Below are positions 1 to 9,974 of a stretch of DNA of 64,000 nucleotides, one piece after another. The notes under the pieces are model-generated. The model worked only from the letters and a program-made list of their open reading frames with translations, ran no database searches and had not been told where the DNA came from. Source of the stretch: Algibacter pacificus (GTDB lineage Bacteria; Bacteroidota; Bacteroidia; Flavobacteriales; Flavobacteriaceae). Made by a program: the position numbers and the translations under genes. Location of the stretch: the NCBI RefSeq assembly GCF_008033385.1, contig NZ_VOGY01000007.1, positions 62,001-126,000 of the forward strand. Direction: 5' to 3'. Each line of letters begins with the position of its first letter. Positions within the stretch are counted from its first letter, which is position 1.

Positions 1-2277
1 ACGTATGACAAAGATAGTTCTAACGGTTGGGGACCTAAAATTTCGGATGTTTCGGGTCAAACTTTTACAGATTTCAAAGGAGATGATGTTACGTTAACAG
101 CTAAACCTAATAATGTAGAAGATTTTTTTGAAACAGGAATCACTAAGATAAACACCTTAGCACTTTCTGGTGGAGATGCAAAATCAGACTATAGACTTTC
201 ATACACTAATACAGATGTACAAGGAATTGTACCTAACAGTATTTACAAAAAGAACAATTTTGCGATAAATGCAGGAAGAAATTTTACAGATAAATTTTCT
301 GTAAGAACAAACGTTAATTACATTAGTTCTTCATCTAATGGTAGAACTCAACAAGGATCTAATGATGGAAATGTAATTATTGATGATATTTTAGGTATGT
401 CTAGAACCATTTCATTCGATGATTTGAAAAACAATTACATTAATGAAGCTGGAGATCAAATACCTCTAACAGAAAGAACAAACAACCCATATTGGGTTTT
501 AAATCAAAACCCTTTCTCTATTGATGTAGAAAGATTTATTGGTAGTACTACATTTGATTATAAAATAACGGATAACCTGAAAATAGTAAATAGATTAGGT
601 ACAGATTTTTATAATGAATCTAGACAAAAAAAATATGCTGTTGGGAGTTTAGGAACCTTAGCTGGTAGTTTTACTAACTGGGATTACTATAACCAAATAA
701 TTAATAATGATTTATATTTAGCATATACAAAATCCAATACAGAAGGTGTTTCTGTAAACGCCATTCTTGGTCATAACGTGTATCAAACAAAATATGAACG
801 TACAACATTAACTGGGGATAACTTAACAGTGCCAGGTCTTTATGTACTAGGTAATGCTGAGGCATTAACAGGAACAGACTATAGTTCTAAACAAGAATTA
901 TATGGTATTTATGCCGATATTAATTTAGATTATAAAAACACTTACTTTTTAAACATAACTGGTAGAAACGACTGGAGTTCTACTTTGCCAGCTGATAACA
1001 ACTCTTACTTTTACCCATCGGTAAATGGAGCTGTTGTGTTTACTGAATTTATAGAAAATAAAGATATCTTTACATTTGGTAAAATTAGAGCTGGATATGC
1101 GGAAGTAGGATCAGACGCAAACCCTTACAGTCTTTTATTTGGTTTTATACCTTCTGACGACTACTACGTGCAATACAGTTTAAGTAACTCTTTACCACAA
1201 GGTGGGATTATCGGATTTGAAGCTCCAAGAGTACTTCCTAATGCCGATTTAAAACCACAAAGAAAAAAAGAGTATGAACTTGGTTTAGACCTTAAATTGT
1301 TTAGAAATATCGTTGGAATTGGATTTACATACTATAACTCTGATACATCAGACCAATTAATAAACATTGATGTCCCTGAAAGTACCGGATTTTTTAGCAA
1401 AACATTAAATGCAGGTAACGTTAATAATCAAGGTATAGAATTAGATGTTAACATATCACCATTCATCAACAGTTATGGTGACTTCCAATGGGACTTAGGA
1501 ATTGTATTTAATAAGAATACACAAAAAATAACAAGTTTAACAGAAGGCTTAGAAGAATTTCAATTACAAAGTGGTTGGTCTGGCCTAACTATTAAAGCTG
1601 CTCCAGGTGAAGAATTTGGTTTATACGGTACAAAGTTTAAGAGAACTGATGATGGTGAATATATAATCAACGCAGGGACTGGCTTAAAGGAAATTGAAAC
1701 CGGACAACGCTTAGGTGATACTGCTCCAGATTGGACAATGGGTATAAATAATACTTTCACTTATAAAAACTTCGGATTCGGATTTTTAATTGATATTAAA
1801 CAAGGTGGGACTTTATATTCAGGAACTACAGCTGCTTTAAGATCTTCAGGTTTAGCTATAGAAACCTTAGCTAATAGAGGAGAAACATTCATAGATACAG
1901 GTGTTAATGAAGTAATTAATGCTGATGGAACTGTAACCTATACAGAAAACACAAAGTCTGTTGAATCTATGGAAGACTATTGGGCACATCAAAGTGCAAC
2001 TTCAAATACAGAAGGTAATATTTTTGATGCCTCTTATGTTAAATTAAGAGAGGTTAGCTTTTCATATAGTGTACCAACTAAATTACTTGAAAATACAGGA
2101 ATTTCAAAACTAAGATTTGGAGTAGAGGCACGTAATCTATGGATTATAGATGACCATGTACCACACATTGATCCTGAAGTAAACTTTTTTGGTACAGGGG
2201 GACCTGGTGCAACTGTAGAGTTTGCAAGTGTGCCTTCTGTAAAATCAATTGGTTTTAATGTAAACTTAACCTTTTAA
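1..2277 (+). CDS. SusC/RagA-family TonB-linked outer membrane porin (5' end missing)
   Basis: The reading frame is open from the first base of the window, so the gene starts upstream. About 758 C-terminal residues are visible. They carry the alternating aromatic/polar pattern of a 22-strand TonB-dependent barrel and end in a terminal Phe (NVNLTF), typical of outer-membrane barrels. The signal peptide, carboxypeptidase-like domain and plug lie outside the window. A SusD-type lipoprotein gene follows 11 bp later, which is the classic SusC/SusD arrangement: SusC is the channel and SusD the lid that captures the ligand. The substrate cannot be told, because no glycosidase or peptidase gene follows. 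The first ATG in view (position 397) is internal to the barrel and is not the start. Confidence 0.93.
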   Translation, partial: TYDKDSSNGWGPKISDVSGQTFTDFKGDDVTLTAKPNNVEDFFETGITKINTLALSGGDAKSDYRLSYTNTDVQGIVPNSIYKKNNFAINAGRNFTDKFSVRTNVNYISSSSNGRTQQGSNDGNVIIDDILGMSRTISFDDLKNNYINEAGDQIPLTERTNNPYWVLNQNPFSIDVERFIGSTTFDYKITDNLKIVNRLGTDFYNESRQKKYAVGSLGTLAGSFTNWDYYNQIINNDLYLAYTKSNTEGVSVNAILGHNVYQTKYERTTLTGDNLTVPGLYVLGNAEALTGTDYSSKQELYGIYADINLDYKNTYFLNITGRNDWSSTLPADNNSYFYPSVNGAVVFTEFIENKDIFTFGKIRAGYAEVGSDANPYSLLFGFIPSDDYYVQYSLSNSLPQGGIIGFEAPRVLPNADLKPQRKKEYELGLDLKLFRNIVGIGFTYYNSDTSDQLINIDVPESTGFFSKTLNAGNVNNQGIELDVNISPFINSYGDFQWDLGIVFNKNTQKITSLTEGLEEFQLQSGWSGLTIKAAPGEEFGLYGTKFKRTDDGEYIINAGTGLKEIETGQRLGDTAPDWTMGINNTFTYKNFGFGFLIDIKQGGTLYSGTTAALRSSGLAIETLANRGETFIDTGVNEVINADGTVTYTENTKSVESMEDYWAHQSATSNTEGNIFDASYVKLREVSFSYSVPTKLLENTGISKLRFGVEARNLWIIDDHVPHIDPEVNFFGTGGPGATVEFASVPSVKSIGFNVNLTF

Positions 2278-2288
2278 AAAAAACACAG

Positions 2289-3764
2289 ATGAAAATTAAA
2301 AATATAATTTTATGTATAAGCGGTATTTTACTCACACTAACATCTTGTGATAGTGAAGAACTGCTAAAGGTAAATGAAGATCCAAATGTTGCAACCTCAA
2401 TCGACCCTGATTACCTTTTAGGTTTTGCAGCATATTCATGGACAGGAAACAGAACCGGAGGAGATTTATTTCTACCTGTAGGTTGGGCTAGTCAAGTCTT
2501 TTCAACAGGAGGAAACACAGGCTGGGGTTATGCCGAAGACAGATATGATATTAGCCCATACTCCACAGGAAACACATGGAAATCTTACTTTGTAAGTATT
2601 GGAAATAACTTAACCATTGCTATTGACCAAGCAGAATCTGCAGTCCCAGCAAATAACAATGGGGCAGCTCAATGTAAGCTCATGCTTGCTAATGCTATGT
2701 ATGAAAACACAATGATCTTTGGAGATATTCCTTATAGAGAAGCTTGGAAAGCTAGTGAATTTACAAATCCTACTTTTGATTCTCAAGAACAAATATTGAA
2801 TGATTTATTGCTACTGATTGATGAAGCAATAGCACAAATTGAACCAAATTCTTTAGTGAAAATTTCTAATAATGATCCTTTTTATAAAGGTGATATGGTG
2901 AAATGGCAAAAATACGGAACGTCATTAAAATTAAAAATTTTAATGACAATGGTGGACAAAGATCCGAGTAAAGCGAGTGATATAGGAACACTAGTTACCT
3001 CTTCAGATTTAATAACATCGTCTTCTGATAACTTCCAAATAGCTTATTATGATGAAACAAATTCTGAAAATCCAAAATTCAAAATATTCAAAAACTACTC
3101 AGGTGGTTTTAACGAATGGGTATTTGCTAACACTATAGGATTCACCTTTATGGATGATCGATCTGATCCAAGAATTCCAATATACTTTGACGCAAATGAC
3201 AACGGTGACTACATCCCTGTTGATACTGCTACAGATGCACTGATTGATGCAGATGCAAACTTACTATCTTCGCCGATAAGTGTAGATAATTTATGGAAAG
3301 CAGACTCTCCTGACTTAATTTTAAGTGCTTCAGAAATACAATTATTAAGAGCAGAAGTATACGCAAGAGGACTTGGTGTTACTGCGGACTTAACTATGGC
3401 TAATACCATATACAAAGCAGGTGTAAAAGAATCTCTAATGTATTATGGTGTATCTGAATCTGATGCTACAACATATGTTAATACTGATTTACCAGACATT
3501 TCTACAATGGCTTCCAATGATGCTAAAAAAGAAATTCATGTACAACAATGGATCGATTTTCAAGATAGAACACTTGAAGCATGGGTAAACTGGCGTAGAT
3601 CTGGATCTGAAGGTAATGAAGTACCGGATTTACAATTACCTGTAGGCGCACCTGCTGGAGGTTTATTTAGAAGATATCCTTATCCTCCAAATGAATTATC
3701 CGCTAATACAAGCGCTCCAACGGTAGAAGCTAAAATATACGATAATTTATGGTTTGACCTATAG
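2289..3764 (+). CDS. SusD/RagB-family nutrient-binding outer membrane lipoprotein
   Basis: The 491-residue protein begins with a lipoprotein signal; the lipobox LTSC places the lipidated cysteine at residue 20. The rest resembles the SusD-like family that pairs with SusC porins, with an early segment (NEDPN near residue 30) and a C-terminal region rich in Trp, Arg and Pro around DRTLEAWVNWRRSG. It is expected to sit on the outer face of the outer membrane as the hinged lid of the transporter encoded just upstream (11-bp gap, same operon). A strong terminator follows, so the pair ends the transcription unit. The ligand is unknown; a peptide or glycan is possible. Confidence 0.92.
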   Translation: MKIKNIILCISGILLTLTSCDSEELLKVNEDPNVATSIDPDYLLGFAAYSWTGNRTGGDLFLPVGWASQVFSTGGNTGWGYAEDRYDISPYSTGNTWKSYFVSIGNNLTIAIDQAESAVPANNNGAAQCKLMLANAMYENTMIFGDIPYREAWKASEFTNPTFDSQEQILNDLLLLIDEAIAQIEPNSLVKISNNDPFYKGDMVKWQKYGTSLKLKILMTMVDKDPSKASDIGTLVTSSDLITSSSDNFQIAYYDETNSENPKFKIFKNYSGGFNEWVFANTIGFTFMDDRSDPRIPIYFDANDNGDYIPVDTATDALIDADANLLSSPISVDNLWKADSPDLILSASEIQLLRAEVYARGLGVTADLTMANTIYKAGVKESLMYYGVSESDATTYVNTDLPDISTMASNDAKKEIHVQQWIDFQDRTLEAWVNWRRSGSEGNEVPDLQLPVGAPAGGLFRRYPYPPNELSANTSAPTVEAKIYDNLWFDL

Positions 3765-3785
3765 TCACTCATAATTTGATATAAT

Positions 3786-3823
3786 AAAAAAGCCTGGACA
3801 ATTAACGTTGTTCAGGCTTTTTT
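3786..3823 (+). terminator. Rho-independent terminator after the SusC/SusD genes
   Basis: A 10-bp stem (GCCTGGACAA with TTGTTCAGGC, one G-U pair) has a 6-nt loop and is followed by a run of six T. It lies 22 bp after the SusD stop codon. Confidence 0.85.
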
Positions 3824-3935
3824 CCTATATACTTTTAACTAAATTCTATTATTCTTACAACTACAAGCAGTTAGAAATTTCCACTACCCCAACCTTAAAC
3901 TCATTATATTTCAAACTTATAGACGCACTTCTTAT

Positions 3936-4595
3936 TTAGAACACCTCATATAACAAAGTCACAATCCTTCCTTTTCCATCTTTCAATACAAATTCCCCCA
4001 ATACTATTTGCTCCTTAATTAATAAATTAAACGGTGCTTTCAACAAATCAACACCACTCCCCTGTTTCAGTCTAATACCTTGCCCAGAAATAATATCTTT
4101 ATTCGGTATAAAGCCGCCTAAAGGCACATGTTCAGTTAAAATAATATATTTATAATGTGTAAGCTTTTTAACGACTGCTTGTATTTCTGCATTAGATAAA
4201 TGCTGTAATACTTGCCTTAAAATAACACAGTCTGCCATTGGGAGATCATCTTTAGCAATATCCAAACATTGGAATTCTAAATTATCGGCTTGATACCATT
4301 TTTTATTTCTTTCAATAAGCTTTTCCACAATATCGATAGCCCAATATTTTTTAGTGTATTTGATAAGTTTACTGCCAACGTTAAAATCCCCACAACCCAA
4401 ATCACAAACGGTCAAAGTACTATTATGTTTCTTCAAAAAAAACTGAATAACTTCTAAATACGGATTTACAATTTCGGCTTCGTGCGAGCCTGCTCCAGAA
4501 TAAAAATCAAACGCCTTTCCTCCCCAAAGGTTTAGTTCATAAATCTGACTCATAGCATCTTTCGTTGGCCATGGTTTTTTATTTCTTTTAGTCAC
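3936..4595 (-). CDS. Class I SAM-dependent methyltransferase
   Basis: The 219-residue protein carries the SAM-binding motif I (DLGCGD, residues 65-70) followed by an acidic motif II (AIDIVEK). A motif IV-like segment (CVILRQVLQHL) matches class I methyltransferases of the Methyltransf_11/25 type. No signal peptide or membrane segment is seen, so it is cytoplasmic. The ATG start is the only good one. The gene is isolated: 171 bp from the SusD gene on the other strand and about 95 bp from the cupin gene upstream. The methyl acceptor cannot be predicted. Confidence 0.8.
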   Translation of the reverse strand: MTKRNKKPWPTKDAMSQIYELNLWGGKAFDFYSGAGSHEAEIVNPYLEVIQFFLKKHNSTLTVCDLGCGDFNVGSKLIKYTKKYWAIDIVEKLIERNKKWYQADNLEFQCLDIAKDDLPMADCVILRQVLQHLSNAEIQAVVKKLTHYKYIILTEHVPLGGFIPNKDIISGQGIRLKQGSGVDLLKAPFNLLIKEQIVLGEFVLKDGKGRIVTLLYEVF

Positions 4596-4689
4596 ATTTT
4601 CAATTTTAAAAATCTATAAACACAAATTGCTAACTTAGTTTATGGGAACCAAAAGTTAGCAATTTATATTCTGTAATACAATTTTAAGA

Positions 4690-5517
4690 TTATTCGTCGT
4701 TGGTATTATGAGTTTTCAACCATTCTTCCCCATCTTTATCAACAAAGAAATCCATCCAAACATAATACATTTCATTATTAGCATTTACACTCACAGAATG
4801 GCTAGATCCGCGTGGAATATGAAGTAGCGAATACTCGGGAAAATCAACCTGAGCCTCATCGGCATAAACAACACTATGGTTATCGGTAAGCCCTAAAAAC
4901 AGTTGCTCTAGCATACCATGCACATGCGCACCAACTTTATCTGGCCCAATAGTTCTCACCGTTCCCATGGCAACTCTTGGAATATATTTATTAGGCAATA
5001 TCGTTCTACTAGTAGTTTGCGGACTCTTTATTGGTTCCGTATACGATTCGCAATCTGCAAACTTCTTAAAGTAAATAGTATTTATGTTTTCTTTAGGAAA
5101 TGTTTCAATATCCTCTAGATCTAATGCTGTTTGCAAGACCGTTATTTTAAGGTAATGTAATGTTTCATTGTTATTTGGTTTAAATTCAATATCATGAACA
5201 TTGTTGGGCGACATAATAGTTTCCGGAACAATATCATAAGTTTTGCCGCCAGATGTTAGTGTGGCATTACCTGTAATAAATAAATAGATTGTTTTGTTCA
5301 ACGTATCTACTTCTACTTTTTTAGTAATATCACTATTAATAGTAATGTGTTCGGTGGTTACCCCATCAATTTCATTATTTAAAATAGTTTTAGACTGCTC
5401 TTGCTGATTTGCTTTCAATTCCATATCGAGAATTTTGATTGGAATTTCTTGAGCATAAAGGGTTATAGCAGAAAAAAGAGTAACTGCTAAAATGGAAAAA
5501 TTTAGTTTAGTTTTCAT
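4690..5517 (-). CDS. Secreted cupin-domain protein
   Basis: The 275-residue protein has a signal peptide (cleavage likely after LYAQ, about residue 23), so it is exported to the periplasm. The C-terminal half holds a cupin with metal-ligand motifs: HxHxxxE (H198, H200, E204) and, in the second motif, H240 within PRGSSHS. Residues 70-150 resemble a weaker second cupin-like fold. It begins 1 nt after the stop codon of the RNA methylase gene, so the two are co-transcribed, although their functions look unrelated. Whether it is an enzyme or a sugar-binding protein is not clear from sequence. Confidence 0.75.
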   Translation of the reverse strand: MKTKLNFSILAVTLFSAITLYAQEIPIKILDMELKANQQEQSKTILNNEIDGVTTEHITINSDITKKVEVDTLNKTIYLFITGNATLTSGGKTYDIVPETIMSPNNVHDIEFKPNNNETLHYLKITVLQTALDLEDIETFPKENINTIYFKKFADCESYTEPIKSPQTTSRTILPNKYIPRVAMGTVRTIGPDKVGAHVHGMLEQLFLGLTDNHSVVYADEAQVDFPEYSLLHIPRGSSHSVSVNANNEMYYVWMDFFVDKDGEEWLKTHNTNDE

Positions 5518-5518
5518 A

Positions 5519-6058
5519 TTATTTAAATTGGTTAACCAATTTACTAAATAAATCCCAAACTACAACACCACAACTCACAGAAATATTTAAAGAATGCTTA
5601 GTCCCAAACTGAGGAATTTCAATAACTACATCACTAACACTTACAACATCTTGAGCTACTCCCTTAACTTCATTACCAAAAACCAGCGCATATTTAGTAT
5701 CTGTTTCTGGTGTAAAATTGTTTAACATGGTTGCCTTTTCAGCCTGTTCTATTGCACAAATTCTAACATTTTCTGCTTTAAGATTCTCAACCAAGTCCAT
5801 GGTATTTTCTACATATTCCCACGCCACTGTATCGGTACTTCCTAAGGCTGTTTTATGAATATCTTTATGCGGTGGCGTTGCTGTAATCCCGCAGAGATAA
5901 ATTTTTTCAATTAAAAAAGCATCGCTCGTTCTAAATACAGAGCCTACATTATTTAAACTTCTAATATTATCAAGTACAATAATAATAGGTGTTTTTGCTG
6001 TTTTTTTAAAGTCCTCAACACTTAATCGGTCTAATTCGCTGTTTTTTAATTTTCTCAT
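5519..6058 (-). CDS. SpoU/TrmH-family RNA 2'-O-methyltransferase
   Basis: All three SPOUT motifs are present: LDNIRSLNNVGSVFRTSD (motif 1, with the catalytic Arg and Asn), ALVFGNEVKGV (motif 2) and LNISVSCGVVVWD (motif 3). This defines a knotted SAM-dependent enzyme that methylates ribose 2'-OH in tRNA or rRNA. The ATG at 6058 is preferred. The longer frame begins with TTG at 6073, inside the T-run of the upstream terminator. The short length (179 residues) means only the catalytic domain, with no substrate-binding extension, as in many flavobacterial copies. The target nucleotide is unknown. Confidence 0.85.
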   Translation of the reverse strand: MRKLKNSELDRLSVEDFKKTAKTPIIIVLDNIRSLNNVGSVFRTSDAFLIEKIYLCGITATPPHKDIHKTALGSTDTVAWEYVENTMDLVENLKAENVRICAIEQAEKATMLNNFTPETDTKYALVFGNEVKGVAQDVVSVSDVVIEIPQFGTKHSLNISVSCGVVVWDLFSKLVNQFK

Positions 6059-6071
6059 AACACAAATATTC

Positions 6072-6100
6072 AAAAAAAAAGCTTCCTTTTTAAGGAAGCT
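6072..6100 (-). terminator. Terminator after the DUF1573 gene
   Basis: An 8-bp stem (GCTTCCTT with AAGGAAGC, loop TTT) is followed on the minus strand by nine T. It separates the DUF1573 gene from the downstream RNA methylase gene. Confidence 0.85.
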
Positions 6101-6132
6101 CTAAAATATTTTAAAACTGATAATTTAATAGT

Positions 6133-6564
6133 CTACTTTGCTACAGGTGGTTTTACTGTACCTTTAATTCTAACCACTTTCGTTGGAGCATTTACAGCAT
6201 TAGAAGTTAAGGTTATAGATTTAGAAAAACTTCCTGTTCTGTTTGTTGCATAACGTACTTTAATAACCGAAGATTCTCCTGGTGCAATAGCTTCTTTAGG
6301 CCAAGTTGGCACGGTACACCCACAAGATCCTTTTGCGTTAGAAATTACTAAAGGCGTATTACCGGTATTAGTAAATTTAAATTCTCTATTGCCATCGGCA
6401 TTATTTTCAATGGTTCCATAATCAATGATTTCCGTTTCAAACTCTATCTTTGCTCCATCCGCAGTAGTTTGAGTAGTTTCTACCTTTGCTGGTACTGAAT
6501 TTTGAGCTATCCCTGTTGCTGTTATTGCAAATAAAGCAAAACTTAATAAAAATAATTTTCTCAT
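6133..6564 (-). CDS. DUF1573 periplasmic protein
   Basis: The 143-residue protein has a signal peptide (MRKLFLLSF to GIAQ, cleavage near residue 21) and one DUF1573 domain (about residues 42-135). The hallmark motif is FTNTGNTPLVISNAKGSCGC, followed by a P-rich strand and a beta-sandwich end (VRIKGTVKPP). DUF1573 is an immunoglobulin/ASH-like fold very common in Bacteroidota. Its role is not established. The gene stands alone, with its own terminator downstream and the divergent mutS gene upstream. Confidence 0.88.
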   Translation of the reverse strand: MRKLFLLSFALFAITATGIAQNSVPAKVETTQTTADGAKIEFETEIIDYGTIENNADGNREFKFTNTGNTPLVISNAKGSCGCTVPTWPKEAIAPGESSVIKVRYATNRTGSFSKSITLTSNAVNAPTKVVRIKGTVKPPVAK

Positions 6565-6719
6565 TTTATATTATAATTTTTTTGAATAAATAAGATATCT
6601 CAAAATTACTAAAACAATACCCATTTAAACATCCATTTTTATTTTTAACATTATTTTATAACAACTTTTAATTTAGCTAAATTCGCATTCAAATATTTAT
6701 ACAAAAAAAACACTTTCCC

Positions 6720-9332
6720 TTGGCAAAAAAAGCAAAAAAAGTAACACCGTTAATGAAACAGTACAACGCCATCAAGGCTAAATACCCTGATGCTTTACTG
6801 CTCTTTAGAGTGGGCGATTTTTACGAAACCTTTGGGGCAGATGCCGTTAAAACCGCTGGTGTTTTAGGTATTATTTTAACCAAACGTGGTGCTGGAAGTG
6901 AAAGCGAAATTGAATTGGCAGGTTTTCCTCACCATTCACTTAACACGTATTTACCCAAATTGGTAAAGGCTGGCGAACGTGTTGCTATTTGCGACCAACT
7001 CGAAGACCCGAAACAAACCAAAAATATTGTAAAACGCGGGGTAACCGAATTGGTAACGCCAGGTGTTGCTTTAAACGACGAAGTTCTAATCTCTAAATCG
7101 AACAACTTTTTATGTTCGGTTTATTTCGATAAAAAGAATATTGGCATTTCCTTTTTAGATATTTCTACCGGTGAATTTTTAACCTCGCAAGGCAATGCGG
7201 AGTATATCGATAAGTTACTTCAAAATTTTTCTCCCAGTGAAGTTTTAGTTTCAAAACAGAAACGCGCGAAGTTCAACGAGACTTTTGGCGAAGATTTTCA
7301 TACCTTTTATTTAGAAGATTGGGTCTATCAAACCGATTACGCCTACGAAACTTTAATAAAACATTTTAACACCAAAACACTAAAAGGTTTTGGGATTGAA
7401 GACTTAAGTGAAGGGATTATTGCTTCCGGCTCAATTCTTCATTATTTAGGTGAAACCCAACATCATAAATTACAACATATAACCTCCATTGCGCGAATAG
7501 CAGAAGATGATTATGTATGGATGGATCGTTTTACCATTAGAAATTTAGAACTCTATAATTCCACCAACAACAACGCGGTAACGCTTTTAAACGTTATCGA
7601 TAAAACCACCTCACCCATGGGTGGTCGTTTGCTTAAACGTTGGTTAGCATTACCATTAAAAAGCGTTGATAAAATAAAACAGCGTCACGAGGTAGTGAAA
7701 TTTTTAACTTCGGAAGATGTGACGCTTCAAACCATTCAAAACCATATAAAAAGCATTGGCGATTTAGAACGGTTAATATCGAAAGTAGCAACAACTAAGG
7801 TAAATCCGCGCGAAGTAATTCAGCTTAAAAACTCTTTAGAAGCTATTGTTCCTATAAAAACATTAGCGTCCGACTGTGATAACGAATCCTTAAAAATTAT
7901 TGGAGACACATTGCAAAGTTGCGACGTACTTCGGGCGAAAATAAAAGAAACGTTAAATGAAGAAGCTCCGGTAAACGTATTAAAAGGTAACACGATTGCC
8001 TTAGGGTTTTCGAAGGAATTAGACGAATTACGCGCATTGTCAACCTCTGGAAAAGATTATTTAAATGATATGTTGGCCAGAGAAAGTGAACGTACTGGAA
8101 TTACATCGCTAAAAATAGCATCCAACAATGTATTTGGTTATTATATTGAAGTTAGAAATACCCACAAAGACAAAGTACCAGAGGAGTGGATTAGAAAACA
8201 AACCTTAGTAAACGCCGAGCGTTATATTACTGAAGAATTAAAAGAATACGAAGCCAAAATTTTAGGTGCCGAAGATAAAATACAAGCCATAGAGCAAAAA
8301 CTATTTGCCGAATTGGTAAGTTGGATGGCACAATATATAAAAGCGGTGCAGCAAAATGCCTATTTAATTGGACAAATAGATTGTTTGTGTGGTTTTGCTC
8401 AGTTGGCAAAAGACAATAATTACATCTATCCAATCATTGATAAATCGCACGATTTAGAAATTAAAGACGGGCGCCATCCGGTTATTGAAAAACAATTACC
8501 TATTGGTGATGCTTATATTGCTAACGATGTGTTTTTAGATAGAACCACCCAACAACTTATCATGATTACGGGACCTAACATGTCTGGTAAGTCGGCTATT
8601 TTACGCCAAACAGCCCTTATTGTACTTCTGGCACAAATGGGGAGTTTTGTACCTGCAAAAGAAGCCAGAATAGGTTTAGTGGATAAAATTTTTACACGTG
8701 TTGGTGCCAGTGATAATATTTCAATGGGCGAATCTACCTTTATGGTTGAAATGAATGAAACGGCTTCCATTCTAAATAACATCTCCGAACGCAGTTTAGT
8801 GCTTTTAGATGAAATTGGCCGTGGAACCAGTACTTACGATGGTATTTCGATTGCTTGGGCTATTAGTGAGTATTTGCACGAACATCCTGCAAAACCGAAA
8901 ACACTGTTTGCAACCCATTACCATGAGCTGAATGAAATGACAGAAACTTTTGGGCGTATTAAAAACTTCAACGTTTCGGTAAAAGAATTAAAAGACAATG
9001 TTCTTTTCTTAAGAAAGCTAGTTGAAGGAGGTAGCGCACATAGTTTTGGTATCCATGTTGCAAAAATGGCGGGCATGCCACAGCAAGTTTTGCACCGAGC
9101 TAACAAAATTTTACAAAAATTAGAACAGTCGCATTCTAGTGAAGAACTCACAAATAAAGTAAAATCGTTGGAAGATGATATGCAACTCAGTTTTTTTAAT
9201 TTAGACGATCCTTTATTAGAAAATATTAAAGAAGAAATTTTACACACTGATATTGACACACTTACACCAGTAGAAGCCCTCATGAAACTCAATGAAATTA
9301 AGCGTATGTTGGTTACTAAAAAACAGTCTTGA
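6720..9332 (+). CDS. mutS: DNA mismatch repair protein MutS
   Basis: The 870-residue protein is a full-length MutS. The N-terminal mismatch-binding domain holds the F-x-E motif in [10 protein letters not shown]. The lever/clamp domains follow. The C-terminal ABC ATPase has Walker A GPNMSGKS (about residues 618-625), a signature region around [14 protein letters not shown], Walker [11 protein letters not shown] (about 693-702) and FATHYHEL. It recognises mispairs and recruits MutL. The start is a TTG codon ([16 protein letters not shown]); no in-frame ATG lies upstream and the next ATG (codon 12) would remove conserved residues. The gene is followed by two tRNA genes with their own promoter. 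Confidence 0.97.
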   Translation: MAKKAKKVTPLMKQYNAIKAKYPDALLLFRVGDFYETFGADAVKTAGVLGIILTKRGAGSESEIELAGFPHHSLNTYLPKLVKAGERVAICDQLEDPKQTKNIVKRGVTELVTPGVALNDEVLISKSNNFLCSVYFDKKNIGISFLDISTGEFLTSQGNAEYIDKLLQNFSPSEVLVSKQKRAKFNETFGEDFHTFYLEDWVYQTDYAYETLIKHFNTKTLKGFGIEDLSEGIIASGSILHYLGETQHHKLQHITSIARIAEDDYVWMDRFTIRNLELYNSTNNNAVTLLNVIDKTTSPMGGRLLKRWLALPLKSVDKIKQRHEVVKFLTSEDVTLQTIQNHIKSIGDLERLISKVATTKVNPREVIQLKNSLEAIVPIKTLASDCDNESLKIIGDTLQSCDVLRAKIKETLNEEAPVNVLKGNTIALGFSKELDELRALSTSGKDYLNDMLARESERTGITSLKIASNNVFGYYIEVRNTHKDKVPEEWIRKQTLVNAERYITEELKEYEAKILGAEDKIQAIEQKLFAELVSWMAQYIKAVQQNAYLIGQIDCLCGFAQLAKDNNYIYPIIDKSHDLEIKDGRHPVIEKQLPIGDAYIANDVFLDRTTQQLIMITGPNMSGKSAILRQTALIVLLAQMGSFVPAKEARIGLVDKIFTRVGASDNISMGESTFMVEMNETASILNNISERSLVLLDEIGRGTSTYDGISIAWAISEYLHEHPAKPKTLFATHYHELNEMTETFGRIKNFNVSVKELKDNVLFLRKLVEGGSAHSFGIHVAKMAGMPQQVLHRANKILQKLEQSHSSEELTNKVKSLEDDMQLSFFNLDDPLLENIKEEILHTDIDTLTPVEALMKLNEIKRMLVTKKQS

Positions 9333-9362
9333 AAAAAAAATTAATATTTTTCTCAAAAAGGC

Positions 9363-9392
9363 TTTGCAAACTCAATAAAAGTCTTAAATTTG
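9363..9392 (+). promoter_or_regulatory. Bacteroidota-type promoter for the tRNA-Gly/tRNA-Leu unit
   Basis: TTTG (9363-9366) and TAAATTTG (9385-9392) are separated by 18 bp. This matches the Bacteroidota sigma consensus TTTG-N17-23-TAnnTTTG exactly. Transcription should begin about 6 nt later, roughly 30 nt before tRNA-Gly. Confidence 0.8.
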
Positions 9393-9430
9393 CAACCGCA
9401 ATAGCAATATTGCTCGTTCTTTAAAAGACT

Positions 9431-9502
9431 GCGAAAGTAGCTCAGGGGTAGAGCATCACCTTGCCAAGGTGGGGGTCGCGGGTTCAAATCCCGTCTTTCG
9501 CT
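9431..9502 (+). tRNA. tRNA-Gly (GCC)
   Basis: The cloverleaf is complete: acceptor GCGAAAG with CTTTCGC, D arm, anticodon loop TTGCCAA, and a T arm containing GGTTCAAATCC. The anticodon GCC reads glycine codons GGC and GGU. The 3' CCA is not encoded. Confidence 0.97.
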
Positions 9503-9531
9503 CTGAGATTTTTCCTTTAAAATATTCCAAT

Positions 9532-9615
9532 GCTGAAGTGGTGGAATTGGTAGACACGTTGGACTTAAAATCCAATGTCCATTAGGACGTACGGGTTCAA
9601 GTCCCGTCTTCAGTA
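9532..9615 (+). tRNA. tRNA-Leu (TAA)
   Basis: This is a class II tRNA of 84 nt with a long variable arm. The anticodon loop CTTAAAA gives anticodon UAA, and the T arm contains GGTTCAAGTCC. Acceptor GCTGAAG pairs with CTTCAGT with one G-U end pair; the discriminator is A, as for leucine. It is co-transcribed with tRNA-Gly 29 nt upstream. Confidence 0.96.
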
Positions 9616-9616
9616 C

Positions 9617-9658
9617 TAACCTCTTGTTAATCTTATGATTTTCAAGAGGTTTTTTTAT
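9617..9658 (+). terminator. Terminator after the tRNA pair
   Basis: A 9-bp stem (AACCTCTTG with CAAGAGGTT) has a 16-nt loop and is followed by a run of seven T. It begins 2 nt after tRNA-Leu. Confidence 0.8.
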
Positions 9659-9974
9659 TTATCTCCTTTATATAGGTCTCAAAAAATTTTGAAATAGATA
9701 TAAACCTTCCATCTATAATCTATTTTGTACTTTCATAAATACGGTACACACCTAATACAACTTCCGCAATATATCTTTCATTTTTTAAAAACAAATCAAT
9801 AGAAAACTCTAAAAACCTTTAAAAAAGAAATACTTCTCCATCAAACCTCAACTTAATTAAAAAAGTTTTATTTTTATTAAAAGGCAGACCCGTTATAACC
9901 TCTATTTTAATTCGCACTTAATAGGATTACTTTATTTAGGGTTTCTACTTTACTAACTATTATATTTAAAACTT
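9659..9974. other. Gene-free stretch of about 315 bp
   Basis: This AT-rich spacer lies between the tRNA terminator and the glucosidase gene. I find no open frame, tRNA, hairpin or clear TAnnTTTG promoter. It presumably holds the glucosidase promoter, but I cannot place it. Confidence 0.6.

Noticed and set aside
397-399. ATG 397 as the start of the SusC gene
   Set aside because: The frame is open back to base 1 and codes for normal barrel sequence, so the gene is cut by the window edge.
1-3764. A polysaccharide utilisation locus
   Set aside because: Only the SusC/SusD pair is visible; no glycoside hydrolase, sulfatase or regulator follows it in this window.
8918-9292. A 124-codon minus-strand frame within mutS
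   Set aside because: It is fully antisense to conserved MutS sequence, with no family features.
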